NCBI GenBank assembly: GCA_036555325.1
Contig: DATBLQ010000033.1
Coordinates: 1-63,564, forward strand
Length of the DNA stretch: 63,564 bases
DNA from: DATBLQ01 sp036555325
GTDB lineage: Bacteria > Pseudomonadota > Alphaproteobacteria > Rhizobiales > Aestuariivirgaceae
Reading direction: 5' to 3'
Below the pieces are notes generated by a model. The model worked only from the letters and a program-made list of their open reading frames with translations. It was not told the DNA's origin and ran no database searches. This document shows positions 1 through 6,980 of this stretch, in pieces (the first letter of the stretch is position 1; every line of letters begins with the position of its first letter). The position numbers and the translations under genes were made by a program.

Positions 1-257
1 GCGATTTGACATGTCCGTGGTGGAACGGATGCCACCGAGGTGATCATGGCCTCGCCCCCGAAGACCACGATCTCCCTCCCCCGATGGATATTGTCCTGGC
101 CTCAACGGAACCGATCCAAAGAGGCACTGAGTGCAAAAAACAGTGTAAATTGGCCCCTTTTGCCGGTCAGCCACAATATTGGCCAACGGACCAATTCATT
201 AAACCCTTGGCCAAGAAAGTCAAGGCAATTTTTCTTGAATACTGATAAGTCTAACGG
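1..257. other. Left-edge intergenic region with a possible divergent gene start
   Basis: No credible gene covers this stretch on the plus strand. On the minus strand an ATG at position 47, preceded by a purine-rich stretch (GGGGGCGAGG), opens a frame of about 15 codons that runs off the left edge. It could be the 5' end of a divergently transcribed gene, but too little remains to identify it. The region between it and the first tetR gene carries the TTGGCC array listed separately, which would suit a divergent promoter region. The call of a divergent gene is a weak inference. Confidence 0.3.
150..214. promoter_or_regulatory. TTGGCC operator-like array, upstream of the first tetR pair
   Basis: TTGGCC starts at 150, 179 and 207. 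The copies at 179-186 and 207-214 are full palindromes (TTGGCCAA). Spacing is 29 and 28 bp, close to three helical turns, so bound dimers would lie on one face of the DNA. A related array occurs before the second tetR pair at 1597-1660. TetR proteins usually bind palindromes near their own genes, so these are candidate operators for the four TetR proteins encoded here. Binding is inferred. Confidence 0.55.
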
Positions 258-866
258 ATGGTGTTGAAGACAATCCAAGACATCCGGCGAGAAGAACTAC
301 TTAGCGCGGCGCTCGAGGTCATGAAGCGCGACGGTTTTCAACACGCGACTATTGAGAAAATAGCCCGGCAGGCCGGCGCCTCGAAAGGAATCGTGCATCA
401 CTATTTCAAGAATAAACAGGAGCTTATCGAATCAACTATGCGTCATGCCCACAGTGAAAGACGGGACGCACTGATTCGGAAACTTCGCAAGGCGTGCAAT
501 CCCTCCGATAGAGTTTGGGCTGCCGTATCGATAATTCTGGATGAAAAGTATCTCCAACCTGGATTTTGCAAAGCCTGGGTTTCGTTCCACGCGGAATGTC
601 ACTCCAATAAGCGTTTGGCACGACTGCAAAGGGTCATACATCGGCGGGAACGTTCCAACCTTGTGCAGCCACTGAAGTCTTTTCTCTCCGAGACCGATGC
701 AAACAAGGTAGCTATTGGAATAAAGGCGCTAATAGAGGGATTTCGCTTCCGGCTTGCCGGCGACATGATTCCTGATTTTGACTCAAACATTGCAATCGTT
801 CAGGTCCTCGAATTCTTGAGACGCCGGGTTCCGGGATTTGATCAGGCAGTGGCCTTAAAAAGATAA
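258..866 (+). CDS. TetR/AcrR-family regulator, BetI-like (copy A)
   Basis: A 202-residue one-component transcription regulator. The N-terminal TetR helix-turn-helix spans about residues 8-55, with the family core TIEKIARQAG and SKGIVHHYF at 31-50; the rest is an all-helical ligand/dimerisation domain of the BetI type. BetI relatives repress genes for uptake or oxidation of choline, amines or related compounds; the ligand here is unknown. The stop is 3 bases before the next tetR, so the two are co-transcribed. Length and sequence match the gene at 1772, including an almost exact stretch around codons for LEVMKRDGF, showing tandem duplication. It lies 44 bp after the TTGGCC array and is probably autoregulated. 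Confidence 0.88.
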   Translation: MVLKTIQDIRREELLSAALEVMKRDGFQHATIEKIARQAGASKGIVHHYFKNKQELIESTMRHAHSERRDALIRKLRKACNPSDRVWAAVSIILDEKYLQPGFCKAWVSFHAECHSNKRLARLQRVIHRRERSNLVQPLKSFLSETDANKVAIGIKALIEGFRFRLAGDMIPDFDSNIAIVQVLEFLRRRVPGFDQAVALKR

Positions 867-869
867 CTC

Positions 870-1529
870 ATGGTCCGAGTTCCAATCAAAACCATACGGC
901 GCAACGAATTGCAGAAGGCTGCCTATGAAGTGGCTCTCAAATTCGGGTGCAGGGGAGCAACTATTGAAAAAATTGCACAGCACGCGGGAGTTTCCAAGGG
1001 CATCGTCCACCACTATTTCGACAGCAAGCATCAACTGCTTGAATATGTAACGCGCTATGCTCATGCAGTGATCGGCAAGGGGGTGACGCAAAGATTGAAA
1101 CGCGCCAAAACGCCGAGCGATCGTCTATGGGCAATCGTGGAAGGGAACTTTGCGCAGGAAATTCACACACCTGAGTATTTTCGACTGTGGTTTGAAACAA
1201 TTCACGAAAAGAGCCTTGCGTATGTTCATCAAATTCTTGAGCAAAGAACGGTCTCCAATTTGAAGTTCGTATTGAAACAGATGATGGTTCCTGAAAAAGT
1301 TGATTCCGCGGCCTATGCCATCATGAATATTTATGACGGCTTTTGGGCCCTCGCTTCGACCGACCCAAGTCTCAAGCGAGAAACGGCCCTTGCAATGATT
1401 GCAGAATACATCAAGGAAGTCGTACCGAGTTTCGATATTGCGGCTGCCAACCTCGGCGACATACAAGGTGACCGCGGCGTTGTTTTAGCAAAGCCGCGAT
1501 CTCCTCCCCCGGAAACAATCAGGAGTTAA
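870..1529 (+). CDS. TetR/AcrR-family regulator, BetI-like (copy B)
   Basis: A 219-residue TetR-family DNA-binding protein. The helix-turn-helix is at about residues 8-55 (TIEKIAQHAG, VSKGIVHHYF), followed by a helical effector domain. It starts 3 bases after the upstream tetR stop and forms a two-gene unit with it. Its closest relative in the window is the gene at 2377 (shared LQKAAYEVA, SKGIVHHYF and RLW motifs), so the A-B pair has been duplicated as a unit. It carries a C-terminal tail of about 18 residues that the 2377 copy lacks. Two TetR proteins encoded together could form heterodimers or sense different ligands; that is inference. Confidence 0.87.
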   Translation: MVRVPIKTIRRNELQKAAYEVALKFGCRGATIEKIAQHAGVSKGIVHHYFDSKHQLLEYVTRYAHAVIGKGVTQRLKRAKTPSDRLWAIVEGNFAQEIHTPEYFRLWFETIHEKSLAYVHQILEQRTVSNLKFVLKQMMVPEKVDSAAYAIMNIYDGFWALASTDPSLKRETALAMIAEYIKEVVPSFDIAAANLGDIQGDRGVVLAKPRSPPPETIRS

Positions 1530-1596
1530 CACCGCCGATCACTCGGCGTACCGGCCGACTGGCGATGCAGTTGGCGAGGACTTGCGCATCTGTTGA

Positions 1597-1660
1597 TTGG
1601 CCTCGCCGCCGACCCAGATATATTTTGGCCGATGGGCCAATAAATGAGGCAATCGGCCAA
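1597..1660. promoter_or_regulatory. TTGGCC operator-like array, upstream of the second tetR pair
   Basis: TTGGCC at 1597-1602 and 1625-1630, and its complement GGCCAA at 1635-1640 and 1655-1660. The copies at 1625 and 1635 form the inverted repeat TTGGCC-GATG-GGCCAA. Spacing between half-sites (28 and 30 bp) resembles the array at 150-214. The array ends about 24 bp upstream of the -35 element at 1685, so it is placed for activation, looping or overlap with an upstream promoter rather than simple occlusion. Recurrence before both duplicated regulator pairs is what makes it credible. Confidence 0.55.
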
Positions 1661-1684
1661 AGAAGTCAACAAACCTCTAACAAA

Positions 1685-1713
1685 TTGATAATATTGGAGA
1701 AAACTGATACACT
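1685..1713 (+). promoter_or_regulatory. Sigma70-type promoter for the second tetR pair
   Basis: TTGATA at 1685-1690 and TACACT at 1708-1713 are separated by exactly 17 bp, a good match to the TTGACA/TATAAT consensus. Transcription would begin near 1720, leaving a leader of about 50 bases before the ATG at 1772. Called by pattern only. Confidence 0.45.
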
Positions 1714-1771
1714 AAGCTCATGCGGTCCGGATGATTCGCTCTCCTGCCCCAAATATGGATACATACACGGG

Positions 1772-2380
1772 ATGATCACCTCCATCAGATCAATCAGGCG
1801 GCAGGAGTTGCTGGAAGCGGCACTCGAGGTCATGAAGCGCGACGGTTTTCATGCGGCCACGGTTGAACGAGTCGCCAAGGAGTGCGGCAGTTCTAAGGGC
1901 ATCGTGTTGCATAATTTTCGAGACAAGCAGGAGCTCATTTTGCTTACCTTGCGTTATGCTCATGCTCTGCGTCGACGGGATATCGTTGAACGACTGCGCA
2001 AGGCGAAATCACCTTCGGAGCGCGTATGGGCAATTCTGTCAGTCAATCTCGGCGAAACACATTTAACTCATGCGCATTGCAATTTGTGGATTTCTTTCAC
2101 CGCGATGGCATTGAACGATGCGCAATTTGCCCGATTGCAGGTCGTGATCCGCAGGCGCGAGAACTCCAATCTGCTCAATGCCTTTCGCCAAATCTGCAGT
2201 GAAGCGGAGGCAAAAAGGAACACGCAAGGGATAATGGCAATGACGCAAGCATGCCGCCTTTGGGTCGGCTATATTGCAGGTTACGATGCGCGGCAGGCCA
2301 TGGCCCTGATGACGAAGTATCTGCGAAGCAACGTGCCCATCTTAGGGCAACCTTTCGCCAGCTCCCCCCAACCCGCATGA
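1772..2380 (+). CDS. TetR/AcrR-family regulator, BetI-like (copy A', duplicate of 258-866)
   Basis: A 202-residue TetR regulator, identical in length to copy A. The open frame extends upstream to 1565, but the ATG at 1772 aligns with the start of copy A and follows the promoter at 1685-1713, so it is preferred. The helix-turn-helix lies at about residues 7-54. The usual SKGIVHHYF segment after the recognition helix reads SKGIVLHNF here, a change at positions that are nearly constant in the other three copies. The stop overlaps the next start by 4 bp, so the pair is translationally coupled. Ligand unknown. Confidence 0.87.
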   Translation: MITSIRSIRRQELLEAALEVMKRDGFHAATVERVAKECGSSKGIVLHNFRDKQELILLTLRYAHALRRRDIVERLRKAKSPSERVWAILSVNLGETHLTHAHCNLWISFTAMALNDAQFARLQVVIRRRENSNLLNAFRQICSEAEAKRNTQGIMAMTQACRLWVGYIAGYDARQAMALMTKYLRSNVPILGQPFASSPQPA

Positions 2381-2982
2381 AGCTAATTTCGGCGCAACAA
2401 GTTCGCAGGGCCGAATTGCAGAAAGCAGCTTATGAGGTTGCCTGCAAATATGGGTTCCATGCAATCACCCTTCAGCAAATTGCTGACCATGCAGGAACTT
2501 CAAAAGGGATCGTTCACCACTACTTCTCCAGCAAAAAAGATCTGGTCGAGCATGCGGTGCGCTATGCTCATCTTGTCTATCGCACCAGCGTTGTCACTCG
2601 CCTTAAGACGGCACATACTCCGAGCGAAAGGCTGTGGAGCATCATCGATGCTAGTTTCAGTGAGGAGCAATTCCGTCCCGAAATATGCCGCCTCTGGCTG
2701 ACGATATTCGATGAACTTCCTTATGATAAGAATCTCGCGCGCCTGGTAGCAATTCTCGACCGGCGGTCGATCTCGCTAACAGTGTCAGCAATCAAACACC
2801 TGGTGGAGCTATCCGAAGCGGAGGAAAAAGCATTCTCCCTCATGGCCCTAATGGATGGATTCTGGATACTCTCGGCCTTCGATCCCGCCATAACAAGCCG
2901 CGCAGCGCTTTCCTATATTGTCGACTATATCCGCCGTAACATTCCCCGCTTCGACATGTCTGTTGTCAAGTTCCCCAACTAG
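2377..2982 (+). CDS. TetR/AcrR-family regulator, BetI-like (copy B', duplicate of 870-1529)
   Basis: A 201-residue TetR regulator with a standard helix-turn-helix (TLQQIADHAG, TSKGIVHHYF, about residues 31-50). The frame is open further upstream, but the ATG at 2377 overlaps the preceding stop (ATGA) and aligns with copy B, so it is the likely start. It is the fourth regulator in the A-B-A'-B' arrangement. It is followed after 20 bp by the FAD oxidase gene, which may be in the same transcript and is the most obvious candidate target together with the aminotransferase. Confidence 0.87.
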   Translation: MKLISAQQVRRAELQKAAYEVACKYGFHAITLQQIADHAGTSKGIVHHYFSSKKDLVEHAVRYAHLVYRTSVVTRLKTAHTPSERLWSIIDASFSEEQFRPEICRLWLTIFDELPYDKNLARLVAILDRRSISLTVSAIKHLVELSEAEEKAFSLMALMDGFWILSAFDPAITSRAALSYIVDYIRRNIPRFDMSVVKFPN

Positions 2983-3002
2983 CACTACCAAGTCTTTGCA
3001 CT

Positions 3003-4307
3003 ATGTCATTTTCGCTGTTTCATCCTGCATTCAAATCGAAGCCGTTTTGGTGGGAATCCTACGAGCCGAAACCGATCGAGCTTGATGATGTTCCATCCAA
3101 AACCCGCGTTGCCATTATTGGCGCCGGTTATGCCGGGCTCGCTTGCGCTCTGGAACTTAGCAAACACCGGATAGAAGCAGTCGTGCTCGATGCGGAAATG
3201 CCGGGTTTCGGCGCCTCTGCCCGCAACGGCGGCATGGTTTCAAGCGGCGTCAGCATCGGCAAGCGGTACTCTGGCAAAAACGAGCCGGAGGAGCTGCTGG
3301 CGCTTTATTCCGATGCCGCTGACAGCTTCAGCCTGATTGAAGATCTCATCGCCGAGGAAGGAATAGACTGCGAATGGAAAAAGACCGGCCGATTCGTCGG
3401 GGCCTGGTGTCAAAAGCACTTCGAGGAGATGAGAAACAAAATCGGCTTGTTGAACGAGGGAGCCGAAGCCGGCGCCTATATTCTCCCACGCGAGCGCCAG
3501 CGCGAGGAAATCGGGTCCGATTACTATCATGGCGGCATGATCGTTATGCGTTCGGGACACCTTCAGCCGGCGCTATATTTCAAAGGCCTCTTGGGTGCGG
3601 TGAAAAAGCGCGGGGTGACCATCTGCGCGAAGGCGCCGGTCACGGCGCTCAACCAGGCAAACGGCGGATGGCGGCTCACGACCTCACGCGGCACGATGCA
3701 AGCGTCCGAAATTGTGGTCTGTACCAATGGCTATACGGGCCCGGTCACCCCCGCTCTGCAGCGGCGCATCGTGCCGGTGGGAAGTTATATCATCGCCACC
3801 GAGGAACTTCCGGAGGAGGTTGCAGAAGGCCTGATCCCCAAGGACAAGAGTATTTACGATACTCGGCGCGTGTTGACCTATTACCGCATGTCGGGCGATC
3901 GGAAACGGCTTATTTTCGGCGGCCGCGCGCGGTTCGGACAGCACGCGCCGGAAGAAGCCGCCCCCCTGCTCTATCGTTTCATGTGCGACCGTTTCCCTCA
4001 ACTCGAAGGATGTCGCATCACTCATGCCTGGAGCGGCAACGTTGCGTTCACATTTGACGAGGTTCCCCATATGGGCAGGCTTGACGGCCTGCACTATGCT
4101 CTGGGCTGTAACGGTTCAGGCGTTGCCATGATGACGTATCTAGGCACAATGAGTGCGCGCAAGATCGCCGGTGTTGCCAACTATCATTGCGCGTTCGACA
4201 AGCAGGAATTTCCTACCAACCCCTTCTACCACGGCAATCCCTGGTTCATTCCGTTGGTCGGGCGATATTTTCGTGTGCGGGATTGGATCGATCGGCATTT
4301 TCTTTGA
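3003..4307 (+). CDS. FAD-dependent DAO-family oxidoreductase, gamma-glutamylputrescine oxidase-like
   Basis: A 434-residue flavoprotein of the D-amino-acid-oxidase fold, related to PuuB-type enzymes that oxidise amines or amino acids to the imine with reduction of FAD. The Rossmann motif IIGAGYAGLACALEL is at residues 38-52, with an acidic ribose-binding position (LDAE) near 62-65. The GASARNGGM segment at 70-78 is typical of the PuuB/OrdL group. The protein is soluble with no signal peptide. It sits between four TetR genes and an aminotransferase 10 bp downstream, suggesting a catabolic unit for an amine or amino acid controlled by those regulators. The exact substrate cannot be read from the sequence. 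Confidence 0.82.
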   Translation: MSFSLFHPAFKSKPFWWESYEPKPIELDDVPSKTRVAIIGAGYAGLACALELSKHRIEAVVLDAEMPGFGASARNGGMVSSGVSIGKRYSGKNEPEELLALYSDAADSFSLIEDLIAEEGIDCEWKKTGRFVGAWCQKHFEEMRNKIGLLNEGAEAGAYILPRERQREEIGSDYYHGGMIVMRSGHLQPALYFKGLLGAVKKRGVTICAKAPVTALNQANGGWRLTTSRGTMQASEIVVCTNGYTGPVTPALQRRIVPVGSYIIATEELPEEVAEGLIPKDKSIYDTRRVLTYYRMSGDRKRLIFGGRARFGQHAPEEAAPLLYRFMCDRFPQLEGCRITHAWSGNVAFTFDEVPHMGRLDGLHYALGCNGSGVAMMTYLGTMSARKIAGVANYHCAFDKQEFPTNPFYHGNPWFIPLVGRYFRVRDWIDRHFL

Positions 4308-4317
4308 GAGCAAGGGA

Positions 4318-5511
4318 ATGGATATTTTCGATGTACGCCGGCTTCTTTCGCGCCGAACGGCTGCGGTCGAAGAAGCGGCAATCATCAGAATGGCTCAGCG
4401 AGCGCGAGATCTCAGGGCCCAAGGGCGAGATGTTGTCAGCCTCACCCTGGGCGAGCCGGATTTCGACACGCCGGCCAACATCCAGGCGGCGGCAACGGAA
4501 GCAATGCGAAAGGGGTTTACACACTACGCACCTGTGGCTGGCATCCCGGCGCTGCGTGAAGCCATCGCGATGAAACTCGAGAAGGAAAACGGCGTCACTT
4601 ACTCACCGAACGAGATTGTGCTCGCCAATGGCGCTAAACAGGCGATCACCAACGCGATGTTTGCCACAATTGATGCGGGAGACGAGGCAATCCTGCTGGC
4701 GCCATATTGGATGGCGTATGAAGGGATTTTGCGGATGGCAGGCGGTGTTCCTATCATCCTTCGATCCGGCATCGCGGAAGGTTTCAAGGTCAGTGCAGGC
4801 AATATTGCACGAGCAATCAATGCGAAGACGCGTTTCCTGGTTATCAATTCACCGAACAACCCTTCGGGTGCCGTCTATTCGCAAAATGAATTGGAGCAGA
4901 TTGCCGACAGGGTGTCGCATCACCCGCACCTTCTGGTCATCTCAGATGAAATCTACGAACACATCGTATTCGACGGCAGAGTGACCTCATTTGCTTCCCT
5001 ACCTTCCATGCGCGAACGCACGATCACGGTCAATGGATTCTCCAAGGCGTTTGCCATGACAGGCTGGCGGCTGGGCTACGCGGCGGCACCAGCGCTCATC
5101 GCACAGGCTATGGCCAAGGTACAAAGCACCTTCACGGCCGGCGCCAATGCATTCGTCCAGCATGCCGCAATAGCAGCGCTGGAAGGTGGCCGCGATGATA
5201 CCATTCGAATGCGCGAGACGTACCGCAAGCGGCGCGGCATTGTGATGGAAAGACTGTGCCGCATTGCCGGGTTGAAGGTCATCGAGCCGGCTGGAACTTT
5301 TTATGCGTTTCCCGACGTCTCGGCAGTTCTCAAGCGCAAGTCGAGGCTGTCGAACGTGGAGCAGCTTTGCGATATGTTGCTCGACCAACACGGGGTTGCG
5401 GTCGTTCCCGGTACCGCTTTCGGCGATGAGAAGTGCCTGCGCATTTCCTTTGCTGCGAACGAAGTCGATCTGGAAAAAGGCCTTGACCGTTTGGCCGAAG
5501 GCCTCGCCTAG
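4318..5511 (+). CDS. Class I/II pyridoxal-phosphate aminotransferase, aspartate aminotransferase-like
   Basis: A 397-residue fold-type I PLP enzyme that moves an amino group between an amino acid and a 2-oxoacid. PLP contacts are visible: SPNNPSG near 178-184, SDEIYEH (D210), the Schiff-base lysine K243 in NGFSKAFAMTGWRLGY, and the carboxylate-binding arginine R251. The frame is open upstream to 4153 inside the oxidase gene, but the ATG at 4318, 10 bp after the oxidase stop and after a GAGAGCAAGGG ribosome-binding region, gives the usual family N-terminus (MDIF..RRxxxxxxSAxxxxx-type). Probably co-expressed with the oxidase. Specificity (aspartate, aromatic or other) is not determined. Confidence 0.85.
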   Translation: MDIFDVRRLLSRRTAAVEEAAIIRMAQRARDLRAQGRDVVSLTLGEPDFDTPANIQAAATEAMRKGFTHYAPVAGIPALREAIAMKLEKENGVTYSPNEIVLANGAKQAITNAMFATIDAGDEAILLAPYWMAYEGILRMAGGVPIILRSGIAEGFKVSAGNIARAINAKTRFLVINSPNNPSGAVYSQNELEQIADRVSHHPHLLVISDEIYEHIVFDGRVTSFASLPSMRERTITVNGFSKAFAMTGWRLGYAAAPALIAQAMAKVQSTFTAGANAFVQHAAIAALEGGRDDTIRMRETYRKRRGIVMERLCRIAGLKVIEPAGTFYAFPDVSAVLKRKSRLSNVEQLCDMLLDQHGVAVVPGTAFGDEKCLRISFAANEVDLEKGLDRLAEGLA

Positions 5512-5517
5512 CGGGCG

Positions 5518-6978
5518 CTATTGGAGCCTTGCCCTGGCAAAGGCGCTTTGCAGATCCTGTTTCTGAAGCGGCTTCTGAAGTACCGGTACATTTGAATAAC
5601 GCTTGTCGATTCTCTCCGAGCTGTAACCGGTGACGAATAGGAATGGAACACCCCTATCACGCAATATATCGGCGACCGGGTAAACCAGCTCTCCCCTCAA
5701 ATTGATATCAAGGATGGCGCTGGCGAAGTCGCCCCGGTGCGCTGCCGCAGTGGCATCAGAAAGACTTGTGATAGGGCCGACGACGGAATAGCCGAGATCA
5801 GTGAGGCTATCGACCATCATCATGCCGATCAGCGCTTCGTCTTCCACCAGCAGAACACGATGTTCGGCCTCCATTGGCGATGTCTGCCGAGCGCCAGCAA
5901 ACGATTCGGGCAGGCGCAATTGAGATGATTCGATCTCTTGCTCTCGCGGCATGGTTAGAAGGCACTTCAGTCCGGTTCTGTTCCATTCAAAAATCGTTGA
6001 GCCGCCGAGCTGTCCCTTGATGCTTGCCTCGATAAGTTTGGTGCCAAACCCCCCCTCGATCGGAGGTACAACGGGCGGACCGTTGGCTTCTTCCCAACCA
6101 AGACGCAGTGTCCCATTCTCCATTCCCCATTTAATTCGAACCTGACCCTTGCCGTCGGACAGAGAACCATATTTCACGGCGTTCGTCGCAAGCTCGTGCA
6201 GTGCCAATGCCAGTGTCTGCGCGGAAACGGGGTGCAGCATGACCTCGGGACCTTCAGTTCGTATCCGTTCGCTGCTGTTCGTGCGATAGGGCGCCATTTC
6301 CTCCTCGATGAGTTTCCCGAGGCTGGCACCCTGCCAGCGCGAATTGGATAACAGCCCATGTGCACGCGAGAGAGCGGCAATCCTGCCTTCCAGCGCTGAG
6401 ATATACCCTTCAACGTTGCTGGCCCGGGTTAACCTTACAATCGACTGGACAATGGCAAGGGCGTTCTTGGCGCGATGATCAACCTCGCGTGCAAGCATTG
6501 CCTGCCGCTCAGTCGCCGCTTCGAGTTCTGCCGTTCGCTCGGCGACGCGGTGCTCCAGCTCATCGTTGAGTTCACGCAGCTGTTTCGTTTTCCGATAGAG
6601 ATCAACGAACACCCGGACCTTGGCTCGCAGAACCTCGGGAATTACCGGCACGGGCACATAGTCAACAGCGCCCATAGCGTAGCCGCGAAGACGGTCGATA
6701 TCGGTAAAGTGGACTGCGGACACGAAAATAATCGCCGTTGTTTCGAAGCGCGGATGCTGCCGGATGAGCGCGGCAAGCTCGAACCCATCAAGGTCCGGCA
6801 TGCTCACATCGACAAGAATTACAGCAACCTCGGTCTTCAGAAGATGCTCCAGCGCCTCGCGGCCGGAATTCACCTTGATCAGATTCTCGCCGAGATCATT
6901 GAGAATCACTTCATAACTCAAAATTTTTGCTGGCTGATCGTCGACCAGCAGGATGTTGACTTTTGGGTCCTTTGCCAT
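5518..6978 (-). CDS. Response regulator / HWE-family histidine kinase with two receiver domains (REC-HWE-REC)
   Basis: A 486-residue cytoplasmic signalling protein. The N-terminal receiver domain (residues 8-125) has the phosphoacceptor D57. A coiled linker (130-160) leads to a HisKA_2/HWE kinase with phospho-histidine H168 in REVDHRAKNAL. The ATP-binding domain has HELATNAVKYG (261-271) and LGWEEANG, the His and W-x-E residues that define the HWE group. A second receiver (375-486) has D424 and a conserved lysine in LQKPL. There is no DNA-binding domain. It starts 2 bp after the stop of the giant HAMP kinase and is thus in one operon with it, probably as partner in a phosphorelay. HWE kinases are common in Hyphomicrobiales. 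Confidence 0.88.
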   Translation of the reverse strand: MAKDPKVNILLVDDQPAKILSYEVILNDLGENLIKVNSGREALEHLLKTEVAVILVDVSMPDLDGFELAALIRQHPRFETTAIIFVSAVHFTDIDRLRGYAMGAVDYVPVPVIPEVLRAKVRVFVDLYRKTKQLRELNDELEHRVAERTAELEAATERQAMLAREVDHRAKNALAIVQSIVRLTRASNVEGYISALEGRIAALSRAHGLLSNSRWQGASLGKLIEEEMAPYRTNSSERIRTEGPEVMLHPVSAQTLALALHELATNAVKYGSLSDGKGQVRIKWGMENGTLRLGWEEANGPPVVPPIEGGFGTKLIEASIKGQLGGSTIFEWNRTGLKCLLTMPREQEIESSQLRLPESFAGARQTSPMEAEHRVLLVEDEALIGMMMVDSLTDLGYSVVGPITSLSDATAAAHRGDFASAILDINLRGELVYPVADILRDRGVPFLFVTGYSSERIDKRYSNVPVLQKPLQKQDLQSAFARARLQ

Positions 6979-6980
6979 CG

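Noticed and set aside
6..267. Short plus-strand frames at the left edge
   Set aside because: They cover the TTGGCC array, have no family resemblance and no ribosome-binding site.
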